DNA from: Brachionus koreanus
Lineage: Eukaryota > Rotifera > Eurotatoria > Ploima > Brachionidae
NCBI GenBank assembly: GCA_016987375.1
Contig: PJRA01000412.1
Coordinates: 1,927,450 to 1,991,449, forward strand
DNA length: 64,000 nt
Direction of reading: 5' to 3'
The translations under genes were made by a program, and so were the position numbers. This document shows, in pieces, positions 26,291 through 39,469 of the stretch (position 1 is the first letter of the stretch; every line of letters begins with the position of its first letter). Under the pieces are notes generated by a model. That model searched no databases, was not told the DNA's origin, and was given only the letters and a program-made list of their open reading frames with translations.

Positions 26291-27157
26291 CAGTGGTGAT
26301 TTGATATAAGGATCCATGGTAAAATTACGCCAATTTACGTAAATTTGTGTAAATTAACGTAAAAAATGGTAATTTGACTATTGTTTACGTAGAACAGTAA
26401 TTGTAAAAATTGGTAAATTAACAATAATTAACAAAATTTTACGTAAAATTTAGTTAATTTACCATTTTTTCTGATAATTTTTGTTAACTGCAAAAATGCC
26501 AAAAAAATTTTGCTTAAAAATATTATTTTGTCATTTTTTTTTTAAATTTATTTCTTTACTATTTTTTACGTAAAAATTGGTAAAAAACAAAAATTTTACT
26601 GGTAAATTTTGGTAAAAAATTGTAAAAAACAAAAAAAAAAAGTAAAACGAATAAGATTTGTAATAAAAAATTTTATTCTTTAGAATATAATAAAACAAGT
26701 TTCTATTTTTTTTTAATTTTTGATGTGCAATGCTGGTCATTCAAATATTCATCCAAACCTTCACTTTTGGGATATTTGAATGGCCAAAACGATTATGAGG
26801 CAGTTTGAGTTTTCTTTTAAAGCCTTTTAAATCAATAATGGACTCTGAAATGTAAAGAGATATATTATTTGAGTATTTATTACCTTTTAGAGCAGGAAAA
26901 TTATATTTAGCTTTTATTAAGTTACATCAAGACAATGATCCAAAACATAAGTCTAATTTATGTCGAAATTTTCTTAACCATAACAATATTAATTTGGTAT
27001 ATTATAAAAATTTTAGTTTTTAAAAGTTATTCAACATAGTAATTAAAGGTGAAATCCCCTCTAAATTCACATGATTTAAACCCCATAGAAATGGTTTACG
27101 CAAATTTACTTAAATTTGCGTAAATTTACCATGGATCCTTATATCAAATCATCACTG
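26291..27157 (+). mobile_element. Tc1/mariner-type transposon relic with long TIRs
   Basis: An 867-bp element has terminal inverted repeats of about 65 bp. The left end CAGTGGTGATTTGATATAAG (26291) matches the complement of the right end (27157), continuing through GGATCCATGG and GTAAA/TTTAC words. TA flanks the right end; the left flank reads ATAA, one base off. Inside, the plus strand keeps Tc1 transposase text: HQDNDPKHKSNLC at about 26920-26960 and SHDLNPIEMVY near 27070-27100, which are the catalytic Asp and DLNPIE blocks. Frames are broken. Confidence 0.8.
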
Positions 27158-27453
27158 TAATTCACTTTAATTTAACTAATTAGATTTTACAATTTGATTT
27201 AAAAATAAAACAAAAATAATATGTAGAAAAATTATTTATTCAAAATTTAAGCTTGAATAAAGAAAGCAAACCGTTCTACTTATAGCTATTGGCCAGATAT
27301 TCGCACACTAATTTTAAAATAAGACTCATATTTCTCCTTTGTTCCGTCTAATTATATGTTCTTCTCACTTCGGAGAACTCATGAAACTCGACAGTATTTG
27401 AAGATTGGTTATTATTTCTAAATTTAATAAATAAGGATTAACATAATGTTATA

Positions 27454-28273
27454 TTAATATATTTTTTTATTTGAATAAACATTAACAAACCTAACAACTT
27501 TTTCCGTGCTTAAAAAATCATCTTGAGCCACAGTAACGTAATCGTTTTGTGCATTGTAATTTTGATTAGAAGAATAAGAACTTCCAAAAAAGTTGTCAAA
27601 TCTTTTGCGCATTCGATCACCGAATGAGTTTCCGTAAACTGGCTGAGCTACAACAGCTCCACTAGCATTTTTAGAGCCTCCAAATCCGCACACTTTGAAT
27701 GTATTATTTTTAAGTTGACACAAAAGCTGGTTCAAAAATTACCTCTAAAGCAATCTCTACAGCATAGGCAGCACATTAGCGGAATGCAGCAGCACAGCAA
27801 AAGTGATATCAATAGTCCCAATAAGAATCTTTTTTTATTTTAAAATAAATTAAATATCAAATTTTACTTTTGAATAAATTTTTATTTCTATTATTTTTTA
27901 CAGAAGATAGGAGTGACATGGGAAGAGAAATCCAAAGCATTGTGAATTCGATTCGGAAACTGAAGCTGTTTCGGATTTTATGGGCACTGACGGAGCTGGC
28001 TGAACTTGTTCACTATCTTTGCCACATTGAGACTGGTCAAGTTTTTTTGTATTAAAATTGCAGCAATAGCGATTCCAGCATTCACCGCAACAAAATGATC
28101 CCGGATCATTACACGGTATAATATGATAGCTCTGGGTTTTTACAGAGTAAGAAGTACACGAATCGCTCTTAATCTCTACTCAAAATAAAATATTTTAGAT
28201 ATTAAATAATTTATGGACAAAGCTTACCTTTAAAATAGGCAACTAAAACAACAAAAATTAAAAAATGCCGCAT
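27454..28273 (-). CDS. Shisa-like membrane protein
   Basis: Predicted 215-aa type I membrane protein. Exons: 28273-28228, 28178-27902, 27828-27743, 27692-27454; phases 1, 2 and 1 match. It has a signal peptide (MRHFLIFVVLVAYF), one Shisa-type cysteine domain (FCCGECWNRYCC, ending KLDQSQC), a stalk, a transmembrane segment (FLLGLLISLLL) running into a Cys-rich juxtamembrane run (CCLCCRDC) likely to be palmitoylated, and a longer tail rich in Asn, Tyr and Phe. Unlike its two neighbours it has no PPxY motif. Intron 3 is only 50 bp. It is the first of the three tandem genes in transcription order. A role as receptor adaptor is inferred from family only. Confidence 0.83.
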
Positions 28274-30511
28274 TTTATGATTGACTTTGATAAAAAAAAA
28301 AAAACTTAAGTGACAACAATCTATTTAAATCATTTTTTTTTAAATCCGATTTAAATATCAACTAAAATGTAGTTGAGTCAGAGAAAAAGTAAACACATTG
28401 TAATGGATTAAAAACTCTTTGAAAGTTGAAGAATTCCAAAAGTTATAAAAATAGAAAAAATGTAGATATTTTTGTTAAGGATAAATTGTTTGTTGTTGTT
28501 GTTGAATAAAAAAAATAAAACATTTTATTTTATTTGAATAATTTGATTAATTAAAATTTTTATTTTGGAGAAAATTCATGTAAATGAAAATAGCGTAGAA
28601 ATGTAAAACATGGTTGATTTGGCACATAAAATCTTTCTTTTTGAAAGTATAATTAATTAATTTATTTAAAAAATGTCTATACTTAACAAATATATTGTGA
28701 ATTATTTTTTTCTAAATCAAAGTTTAAAAAGGCTTTTTGAAATAAATTATGAGTGTTGTTTTACCTTTGAGTATTCTACCAACAAAGCTTACATAATCAT
28801 GAATTTAACTTAAAACATTTATTCTATTCTATCGATCTATCTTTTTTGTATACTGTTCCTATTTTCACTTGTTTTTGCATAATTTAGAACAAAAAAGTTT
28901 CTTAAATACTTGCTAAGTAATTGATTTAACATTTAAAATATAATTCTGCTATTGGGTTTACCATTTAAATTGATATTTTTGGAATTTTATTATATAAGTT
29001 AAAGAGAGATAAGATGTTTAATATGGATCTCGAATCCATATTTATAAAATCATTTTAAAATAGATAATGCGTTTAGATTTTATTAGTTTTCATTTTTCCA
29101 AAAAAGAATTATTTGATTCAAATGAAGTCAAGATTTGCTTTAATTTTTCTCCAAATTTGAATTAAAGAAAAACTTAGAATTATTTGCCGTTTAATATATT
29201 TTGGTGTTAAGAGAATAAACATCAAGCAAAACCATATCGTGTAAATTATTCAGTATTTTCCTTTTAAACAAGCTTATAAAAATCTAAAAAATACACAATT
29301 ACTAATTGAAAAAATAATTTACCTTTTTTATTGTAAAATTTTCACAATTATACTTAGTAGAGTAAATTTTTTATATTAAGAATTTTTGAACAAGAAGTTT
29401 TTTTGAAATATTTTACCTTTTTATTGTCCATTCTTTGTTAAACACAGAAAAGTGTCTTATTTTTTAAAAAGAATATTCAATTTCAGCCTCGAAGGTAGCT
29501 TAAAATGCTATAAATATGTATTAATACATAAAATTTACTAAATTAGATGTTGCTGCAGAGAAAAAAACAAATTGAACCCCATTTTTTTAAACGTAAATCT
29601 TTGTCTACTAATCCTTTGCCCAAAAAATTAATATTTTTAATTTATTTCTTTTGTAGTTATCATTTTAAAAACGATTTAACAACAATATTATGGTCAAATT
29701 AATATTATTGGTCTAATTATGTTCAATTTTCGCCTCTTTTCCGGCCAAAAATCAAACATGATTCTAAAAAATTTAATTTTGCTTAGCTTATTTTAAAATT
29801 TGAAATAAAGCTAAAGCTAAATTTAAGTAAATTTTTAAAATAAAGGTAAAAATTTATTTTAATCTTTTGATGGTGATTAAGTCAAAAGAATTGAAGTTAT
29901 AGAATCAAAATTGATTTATCTATTTATGAACTTTTGAAAAGACTAAAATATTACTTTTAGCCGGATAAATCCGGATCTAATTTGAAAGTAAATTTTTTAT
30001 TTGCTTACAGAGATATTAATAAAAATTGAAAAATCATTAATACTAAACTTAAACTATTGTTGACTGAAATTAAAAATTAAAAAAATAATCAAAATTAGCT
30101 GGTTTTAAGAATTCAACAAAATTTAAATGTTTTTTTTAATTTTGATTCAACTTCTTGGAATTAATTATAATTTCTTTTTAAATTTACTTTTTTACCTTAC
30201 AAAATTCAAAATAATTTTTACTAGATTTTATTCTAATTTTATGATTTGAAAAACAGCCATGTTGTTTGCTTTACAAATTTGGAATTTTCTTGCAAAATGT
30301 TTATCTATTATTCAATTTTTAAAATACAAAGTGGTCTTTTATGGGAATACATTCCTAATTAACAATAATTCTAGATATTTTTAAAAACGTGTGAAAATAA
30401 AAAATAAGCTAAAAAAATTTTATTGTATAACATTTACATAAATTTAAAACATAATTTAAACAATAATTGTAATCATTTAAAAACAAATCTAATTTTATTA
30501 CTGTAATTATT
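28274..30511. other. Intergenic, AT-rich
   Basis: Lies between the first Shisa-like gene's start and the 3' end of SETD2. I see no exon, RNA gene or recognisable transposon; a short (GTT)n run is at about 28490-28503. Confidence 0.5.
30494..30499 (-). terminator. SETD2 poly(A) signal
   Basis: AATAAA on the minus strand, 12 nt beyond the SETD2 stop codon. Confidence 0.5.
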
Positions 30512-33500
30512 TTAGGAATCATCAGCATTTTTTGAGTATCCATCTCTGAACTTTTGCATGTATTTGCAAATATAATCTTTGGCTTTTAGCTTAATTCGTT
30601 TGTCTAAATCCAATTCTTCTAAATTAGTTGCTCTACTAATTTCTTTTTCCATAATTGTATGGGTGAATTTTCGAGCCAAATGCTTGAAATCCTCATTATT
30701 TCTTATGTGGCCGTATTTGCAGTCTTTATTCAAAAACGGTTGCAAAATTTTAATAATCAATTTGCTCAATTTTTCTCTAAACTGATCCCGATACGCTTTA
30801 AAACTATTATTTGATGCAGTTACCAAGCCACTTGTTGATGCTTCACTATTCACCGATTTATTAAAATCATTCTCATATTTTTCGCTAGTTGTACTTGTAA
30901 TAGCCGGCGACAATTTAACATCACCCAACTTATCATCTTTATTTTCATTTAAAATTTTCTCTTGATTAGGTTTATTTTCATTTTGATTTGACTTTTGCTT
31001 GCTGGTCACTGTTTTGGCTAGTTTTGGAAAATTCCACTGAGTTTTCTTAGTCTTAATGTTATAGTAGTAAATCATGCCTTTTTTGTTGCGTTTACATTTC
31101 CATCCTGGAGGTAGTTTTGCTGCTATGGATGACAAACATTTTGGTTTAGATGCGGTGCTATTTGCCAGTTTTATTGAATTTTGCTGTATTTTTTTGTTAA
31201 TTTCTTGGGTTGAATGAGCTATTTGAAGAATGGCTTGCTGCAAATTTTTAAAATTTGAATCAGTAAGGTCTATTTTTTTAAAAGGACTAGTCTCAGCAGT
31301 AGGTTGAGGAGGCGGAGGTGGAGGTGGCGGAACCGGTAGAAAAGTATTCTGAATCGAGCTGATAACGGGGCTGAATATTGAATTAGGCAAAGTCGGCATA
31401 TTTGAGGGAAAATTTGGCACTTGATATTGGACCCATTGGTTTATTCTTGAATCAAATATCCATTTGAAACTGGGTGCATTTTGATCCGAAATCTTTTCTT
31501 GTTCTTGCATTTTGGCTGCGGCTTCAGCAGCTGCTTTTTCCTCTTCAAGTCTTACTTTTTCCTCAAATAATTTTCGTCTTTGCTCTTTGCTCATTTCAGA
31601 CATGTTATGATTATTAGCTGACCAAAAATATCGTGACTTGTAATACGGTTTTGAACGATAAAATTTGTTAAATCCTTAAAGAAAAAAAAAAGATAAAATT
31701 TTATTTGTTTTTTTTTGTTAATCTAACAAACCTTTGTAGCGATTGTTCCATTTATTAGAAAATCGTGAGTGAAATGATGAATTATTCTGGGAAGGTTGAA
31801 AATTTGTCGGCTTTTCGTGGTCTTCTTTGAACAACTCATTCACTTCTCTTTCGTGTTCTTTTCGTTCTTCTATTTGTTGTTTTTTAGGTATTTTAAATGC
31901 CACTTTCAAATTACTCCATTCAGTGTATAGACTTTGGGCTTTTGATTTAATTTTGGAAAAGCAAAGACAAAAATTTTGATAATCTTGATCATTTTTTCGC
32001 TCTGAATCTTCAAAAACCACATCAACTACATTGTTCAACAGTTTTACTATCCAAGTTTTGGGGTCTAGTTCTTGATTATTTGAGTCTGATAGTTGAATAT
32101 CAAAGTTTGGTCGGAATCCAAAATCAGACCATTTCTTAACTATTACCAATAGCTTGCATTCCTCTATAATAGTTCTATTCTTAATTGGAAGCATTGATAA
32201 AACTTCTAAAATCTTAAAAGAAATCAAATCAGTATCCAATTATTTAATATTCATTTCTTTTCCATTTAATCAGCTTTTTGTAACTTGAAATTCAAATATT
32301 AAATTGGAGATTTTTTACGAATTTATTCTTAAATTTGTAAAAAAGAATTTTTAAGAATTCAATTGTCGATTTCAAATCTGTAATCAAAACATCAACGAAT
32401 TTAGATTGTATGAATTTTTTTTGTTATTAATTCCTGAGTCTAAAGAAATATATATTTTTTTTAAAGAGAATTTGCTAGCCTCTATTTTATTTAATTTTAA
32501 AACCAATAACTATAAAACCAATAATTTTAAAACCTATTTTATTTAATTCTACCTTATATTTTTTAACGATTTAGGATATAAAAGACAATTTTCATTTCGC
32601 GCCTATTTATAATAATAATTGTACAATTAGATTTATTTCTCAAATAAATAATTCTTATTCAATAAAACGTTTAAATCTTAGAAATTCAAATATTAAATTT
32701 TATCTCTGAATTAAAATGAAACTTATACATTCTGTTCAAGTAAGACGTAAGACGAATAGTAGAAATAAAAATGTAATATGAATAATATCAATGATTAAAA
32801 GATACGGCAAAGATTGAGAAGCATAGAAAGAATCTCTAATTTTAAAAAGTGTTTATTTTGATTTATAGAGATTATTAAAATACTGATCTGGTGATTAATA
32901 TGCACAAAGATAAAGCAGTCAAAGATATTAGACAAGCTGTCAATTTGCTATCAATGTGTTCAGGGAATGATCCGTTGCAAGTGTCGCTAAGTATTTCTTC
33001 TATGCAACTAAAGATGCCACGGATCGAACCACAAATGCTCAAACATAAAATTACTTCTTACTTAGAACCATCTAGATTACTTCAGTTATGCTATTTTTGG
33101 AATCCTTGAAAAATTTTTCATTTCTTTAATAGATCCTAAATACCAATTAAAATACCTAAGAAAATAATGGCTGATTTGTGAATTTTTTTAGACTAATTGG
33201 GAAAATAAGTCAAAAATACTTTCTCTGAACATTTTAGAAGTTATTGCTAGGAAGCATATGACTGTATTTTTTCGTTCTTCATAAAATTTATTTTGAATTT
33301 TTACTAAAAAATAAAACCTACATTTCAATAAGATTAGATAGAAATTTTAAGGAGGTAAGATTTTCTGAGTATTTAACAAACAAGTAATTAAATGAAAAAA
33401 TATTTCAAAATTAAAAATCATTTATTTAACAATCAAAGGTCGTAAGAGTTTTTCGACCCTTTTATTAATTCTTTTTTTTTTACTAGAAAATAAAGAATTT

Positions 33501-36500
33501 TTTCGATCCGAAATCTTTTCTTGTTCTTGCATTTTGGCTGCGGCTTCATACTTTTTCCTCAAATAATTTTCAAAACTTATTGTTCAATAAGTTTTGAATT
33601 CTTAAATAAATATTAAATAGAAAGAAAATGTAATATGAATAATATTAGACAAGATACGCTATCAATGTAAAAAATTACATTATCGTGTAAAAAAACTTGT
33701 AAATAATCAGCGATTCTTTAGGTTTTTTACTAAACCCACTTAATCAAACTCAGGGTCATAGCTGTTTATTTTTTATAATTTAAATTTTTAATAATCCTGT
33801 AAATTGTCTTATTTTGTATTTCTCTTATCTTATTGCTTATTTTTGTCCTAATTTTGTATTATTCATACCAATTATGTGCATATAAAATTTTCGGTGTATC
33901 TAGTTACCATAGTTGTCTTCCTTGAAAGACATCTTCGCAAGCTTGCTTGCTGTAGCTTATAATTATTATTATTATTATTTTATTACTTTTTTGTTTTTAG
34001 AAAAAAATTGTCAAAAATGATTAAATTAATTGAAAAAAAAACAGGGAAATTAGTTACAAAAAGGGTGGAAAAAAAATGTCTGAGGTTTTGTCTTTTTAAA
34101 ATTTAGATTAATTGTTCTTTTAAAATCAAAACATAGCTAAAATTATTAATTAACTTATGTTTTTGTCTTAAACTTAACTTAATCATTAAGTCTTTAGTTA
34201 ATAATGAAACAATTTTAAAATGATGAAACATTTTATATTAAAAATTCCAGGTTAAAAATGAAAAGAAAACTCATTTAAATTTAAATTCAAATTTCAAAAA
34301 AGAAATTATTACTTTTATTTTAAATTCTAAATGTTCAATTGTATCCAATTTATTATCTGAATCAATCATCCAACCCCACAATAATTTAAGACCATGATAA
34401 TCCATAAAAAGTCGAAGACTAATCTCAGCCTTTGTATTCTATTTAAAAACGAAAAACATAATTTCAAAAAAAAAAAACTTTTTAAATTTACCAATAAAAG
34501 ATTTAAAATTTCCAAACGCAGATCTAAGCTCTCTGTCCTGAACATCAATTGACACAATTTTAGAACATTTTCTTTGTTAGATAATGACCGTATACTTTTA
34601 ATTTGTCTGTTAAGCTATTTGATTAAAAAGTAAATAAAATCCTTTAAAAAAAATGAAAAATAACTAAAGCTAATTACTTCACGATCTTTATTTGGCTTAA
34701 GATTTTTAATTGCTTTTCTTTTTATCTTTTTGTTTTCTTTATCTTCCGGCTCACTCTCATTTTGATCTTCGCTAATAGACAATTCTGAAGATGAACTATT
34801 GATTTCACTATCACTTTCCCAAATAGTATTCAACTGACTGTTAGAGGAAGCACCCAAATATCCACGACATTTTTCGCTTCCACAATAACATTTTTGTTGC
34901 TTTTTGCCAACTGTTTGAAATTGATAATCAAATGTGAGTTCTTCGTTGGCTTTTACCGGTCGACGTGTAAAAAATCCAATTCTCAACTCACCATTCACTG
35001 TCCATTTTTGCGTTTCGCAATTGGGATCACAGCTATGATTAAAAAATCTACTTATATTTCCTTTTTTTGTCGCGTCAATAAAAACATCGTTTTGTAAAGC
35101 CATAAAATAGAAATGCTCATTATTTTGTTCCGAATAGGTTTCACAGCGTTTTTTAAACTCTTTTAAATCAATTACTTCACCAACATATTCAATAAGGAAA
35201 GACTCCCTAGACAGAAAAGATTTAGAACAATTTTATTTTAATTTAAGAATTTTGTTTAATTACGATTTTAAATCATTTACTGTTTTAAGACCCCAACCTT
35301 TGTTCTCTGTTTTAAATGGAAGAATTTTGGCATTGTTTTTAGTTTTGAAGTTTTTATTTGTGCAATATTCACCACAAGGACACCTAATAAAATATTAAAT
35401 TAAAAATTAGAAAAAATTTTTAAAGGATATTCTAGAACGCAAGTGAATTTCTAAAATTAATAGCTGCATGCTTAAAACTAAAATTAAAAATGATTAAAAA
35501 GACAAAAAGATACAAAATTAATTGAATCGATTTTGCTAAAATTTCTCTAAGTAAAATATTTTTTTAAAAAATTAAAATAAATTATCTTTATCTTACACAG
35601 ATGCTTAGCTATTTTCAAATAAATATATTAGAATTTTTTTTTGACTCATTTTCTCATTTTAAAAAAAAATAGTTGATATATTAAATTTCATATAATTCTT
35701 TAGATTTTTTATTCAAAAAATTTTCAACAAATATAAATCAATCAATTACCTGTTTCCACATTCAATCAAGAGCATGCGATTTAAGCAGTCTACTCCACAG
35801 GCCCCTATGCCCATTTGTCTTTCTTGTTCACTGTGACTACAATCACAAATCATGTTTTTTGATTCTTTATCTTTATTATTGTATCTTAAAATTCTAGACT
35901 TATTTATTTTAAAAATTTATTTTAAAAATTTCAACTTTTTGTTCATATAGATGTTTTCATCAATTTTTGCAAAATTTGATGGCCACTCAAATGTTTCACT
36001 AATCTGCTCTGCATTCGAATCGTTTACACTTATTGGGGCTTTTGACTCAAAGTTTTCTTGGTTTAATTTGTAATTTTCCTGATCAAAATCAACCAAATTA
36101 ATCGATGCATCTTTGGAACCTGAATCATCTTGTAATTTGTTCAAGTCACTTGAAGAAGATAATTTTTTCATTTTTTCCGCTATTTTTTGCTCTTTGGTGA
36201 CTTCTTTTTTGGTTTTTATTACTTTTATCCGATCACTACGTCTTACCAAACTACTGTCTATTTGATCAAAATTTTCAAGTAAATTGTCATCACTAATTTC
36301 ATCATTATCATCTTCATCATCAGTAAGAGATTTTTTCTTTTCCCTATTATTACCATTTTGCTTATGTTTTCGTTCTGTTTTTTTATAAGATTTTTCATTT
36401 CGCTTCCTTTTTCTTTTTTTGTCCGATCTTTTGCTATCTACCGGACTAGTATCTGATTCACAACTGGTGTCTTGATTTTAAATTGTCAATTATTTAAAAA

Positions 36501-39469
36501 AAAATACTTAACATAAAACCAACATGTTCGATCTTCGGAAGAAAGAGCTTTTTCTTTTCTAATTTTTTCCAAAAGTTTCCTATCATTCTTGTCAAATAGT
36601 CTCTCTACTAGTTGTTCTCTGAATTTATTTCGAAGCATTTCTAGATCATCATCATTTGAAATTGTAAAATTTGTTTTTATTGTGTCATTTTTATCGCTTA
36701 AACAAAATTTATTTAATAAAATAAACTTGTTTAAGAGTTAATTTTAAAAATTCCTAATTTTCAAATTATTTTAAAAATATTTTTGAAAAAAATTTAAATT
36801 GAATTCGTAGAAAATTTTTTTCATTTCATGATGACTATTTTAAATACTTTTCAATTTTTTTTTATTAGAAAAATTAATTTTAAATTTTTATTCTTTCTTT
36901 TGATAGTTCAGGTATTTTTGCTTCAATAGAACCAAGTAGTCACCTACGAAATCTAATAAAATAATTTTTCCAATTTAATCTATCTTTAAATAAAAAAAAA
37001 TTTTAATAATAGATGAAATAATTTTTCGTTAAAATTAATTTAATTTTGTGCTAGGTAGAAATTGGTCGGGTTAAGTTCTGGTCACATAATTTTTGATCGC
37101 TAAGAAAAATGATCATTTGATTGCAAAAGCGGTTGACCATATGAGCCGATCACGTCTGCTGGCGTCCAACACTTCTAGATACCTTTTAATTTAAGAAACA
37201 AATTTGTTTTTCAATTTTCGAAATATTTCACTTAAAATATATTTTGATTTTCTCATTAGCCCTACATTTAGTCACCGGAATTGAATTTCATATGTCATTC
37301 ACTTGACTAATACACTTTTATATAAAAATTTTGATGACTACATTTCCAGACTTGTTTTTAAGTCACAAGTCTTAAGTCGAGTCAATGACTTAAATTTTTT
37401 TTTTTAAATTCAAGTCAGTGAAAAAAAACTTAAGTAAAGTCATAACTTTTTAAATTTTTGTGATTTAAAACTGTGACTTATAAACAAGTTTAAGTCTGGT
37501 TGTTTCTAAAACATAATAAATAGTGATTTTTAAGAGATTTTGCAGAAATCAAACTATATATTAGAGGAATTATTTCGCAGAGCAAATTTTAGATTACGAA
37601 AGTTTTAAAAAATTTTTTCTAGGATAAGCTTAAGTTTTAGTACTGACTCTTGGTCCTTAAAAATTTACATATTTTTTATAAATTCAATTTGTTCAGAAAT
37701 ATAAATACTTTGCAAATAATAAAAAAAAAAATTCAATTTTTATCGCATTTGAAAATAAAAAAATAAAAAATTCTTGATACATTTTTTTGTTTTTTTTTGG
37801 AAGTGAAAAACAAATTACTTCGAATATTTTGAAATAACTTAAATTTGCTCAATATCAAATATAAATTTCTTATTGTTGATATTGGTTTTGTGAAACTTGG
37901 TAAAAAATAATGAAAAAATTTAATGCTAAAAAAGCTTAAAACTTTTTTTCTGAATGCTTTTAATTAGTTCTGTAAGTGCAACAAAACGCAACATACTTAG
38001 TTGCACCAAAAGTCAAAGTCTGCTAGTGATGTGCAAAGTCTTTGCAAAATGAACTATTGTCAAACTTGTTCAAATTTAGATAATAGTTTTACCAGATTGT
38101 TCATAATAGTGCAACTTTGAATTTTGCACCATGTTGCATATTCAGAACTTGCTTTTGACTTTAAAAAAAAAGTTATAAGAACTTTTAACACTTTGTTCTG
38201 TTCTATTGTACTGAATTTCACAAAACTTTGATATTCAGGTAAAATAATTAAATTTAAAGATTTCTAAATCAATTTAAATTCTTAATCAAAATTTCACTTA
38301 TCAATTAGAATAGATTTTTTAATTTGAAATTCTCCAATATTTGCTGAATTTACTTTGAAATTATTTAGCAAACATATTAATCTCAATCCAAAGTGGTTAA
38401 AAAAATGATTTAAAATTAAAAATTATTAATTTAATTTGTTCATTGGTAAAATTAATTTTTTATTTATTTATGGTAAGGTTAAAAAATTATAGAAGACAAT
38501 CGGCATAAAATTTTAAAAATATAAAAATACTTACTCGATTTGTTTGCTATTTACTTCAACCAAATTTTTATTTATTAGTTCTCCCAAGACGTGCTGATCT
38601 TCTGAATGTACGTCAGATAAAGTTTTGTTATTTATTTTTTGATCTAAGCATTTATTTAAACTAGAGACAGCTTGATCAATTTGATTTTTAATTAAATTTG
38701 ATTCTCTATTTTTAAATTTGTCCAAATCTAGAAGACTTTTTTTCTCGCTAAAATGCTCTTTGTCTAAATTAACTAATTGAATAGCTTCATGATTAATTTC
38801 TTTCATAGAGTTCATCTCTGAAAATCTTTGAATAGGTCTACTGTCATACTGTTTTATATATTTGTATTTTTCAAATGAATTTTGTATATTTTGTAAATTC
38901 GTTTTATTGCAAATTTCGTTAATTAAAGATTTTGTTCGAACATTTTTTAATTCGTCTGAATCTTTTGGATTTTTGTCTGTGTGAGGAAAAGTAAACAATT
39001 CAAGTCGATTTTCCAGACTTGTTCGTTTGGATGCTCTATCTACATATGTCTCTTGAGTATCATTTATTCCCAATTTATTCGTATTTTTTTCAATTCTATT
39101 TTCAGAATTTTTTTTAGCTGAGTTGTAACAATTTTCTATTTTTTCTTTGAGCAAACTATTTGAACTAAGAGTTGAAGCTGAGCGTCTGTTTGATCTCCGT
39201 GGTTCTCTGCGGCTAGTTTTTCTTTTTTTAGATTTTTTGCGTTTTTTTTTGATCCTGTGACGTTTATTATTTAAATCATTTTTATCTAACAGGTAATCAG
39301 TGGTATCTAATGAATTTAGATTAAAAATATCACCATTTATTTCATTTATATCAGATATTTTGCTTTGAAAGAGACAAACTTTAGATTGCAATCGATTGTC
39401 GAGGTCTTTGAAGTATGCTTCGACTTCATCACCAGACGAATTCGGTCTGGACTTTTCAGTATCTTCCAT
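30512..39469 (-). CDS. setd2: SETD2/Set2 histone H3 lysine-36 methyltransferase
   Basis: Nuclear enzyme that trimethylates H3K36 during transcription elongation. Exons: 39469-38535, 36696-36524, 36470-35936, 35884-35750, 35383-35264, 35206-34678, 34614-34492, 34438-34313, 32212-31732, 31674-30512; they sum to 4320 nt (1439 aa) with all phases closing. An in-frame TAA directly before ATG 39469 fixes the start. Domains: basic low-complexity N-terminus; AWS (CDCSHSEQ, ACGVDCLNR, residues about 555-597); SET (NKGWGLK, EYVGEV, FNHSCDPNCETQKWTVNGE, FDYQF, about 600-730); post-SET (CYCGSEKCRGYLG, about 739-751); helical LRI-like region (810-890); polyproline; WW (LPPGWKCK ... TQWNFP, about 1240-1270); SRI domain binding phospho-RNA polymerase II (about 1346-1433). 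All SET landmarks are intact. The donor of exon 2 (GTTGGT) is weak. The N-terminus is shorter than in vertebrate SETD2. Confidence 0.95.
32876..33109 (+). other. Coding-like ORF in SETD2 intron, unidentified
   Basis: Antisense to SETD2 inside its 2.1-kb eighth intron. Open text such as KAVKDIRQAVNLLSMCSGND and KHKITSYLEPSRLLQL looks protein-like, and the base composition is richer than the surroundings. No family recognised, no convincing splice partners. Parts of it recur at 33640-33670, so it belongs to a locally rearranged segment. Confidence 0.25.
33504..33571 (-). pseudogene. Duplicated fragment of SETD2 last exon in its own intron
   Basis: Positions 33505-33571 repeat 31483-31576 of the last SETD2 coding exon nearly base for base, in the same orientation, with one internal 28-bp deletion. 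The copy has no splice signals and is flanked by unrelated AT-rich sequence, so it is a pseudo-exon fragment. Confidence 0.85.
33890..33985 (+). repeat. LINE 3' tail copy with ATT repeat
   Basis: Counterpart of the copy at 16195-16305: GTATCTAGTTAC, AAGACATCTTCGCAAGCTTGC, then TTGCTGTAGC and an (ATT)n run to 33985. Sits in SETD2 intron 8. Confidence 0.55.
37054..37175. repeat. Possible diverged fold-back element in SETD2 intron 1
   Basis: Left GTGCTAGGTAGAAATTGGTC and the complement of the right end AGTGTTGGACGCC resemble the TAGTGTTGGGTAACGGTC end of the 41.25-kb element. In between lie GGTCA/GATCG words. The match is weak. Confidence 0.25.

Noticed and set aside
26531..26740. 69-codon minus-strand ORF
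   Set aside because: Low-complexity Phe/Lys/Tyr frame inside the Tc1-type element; no transposase motif and wrong strand.
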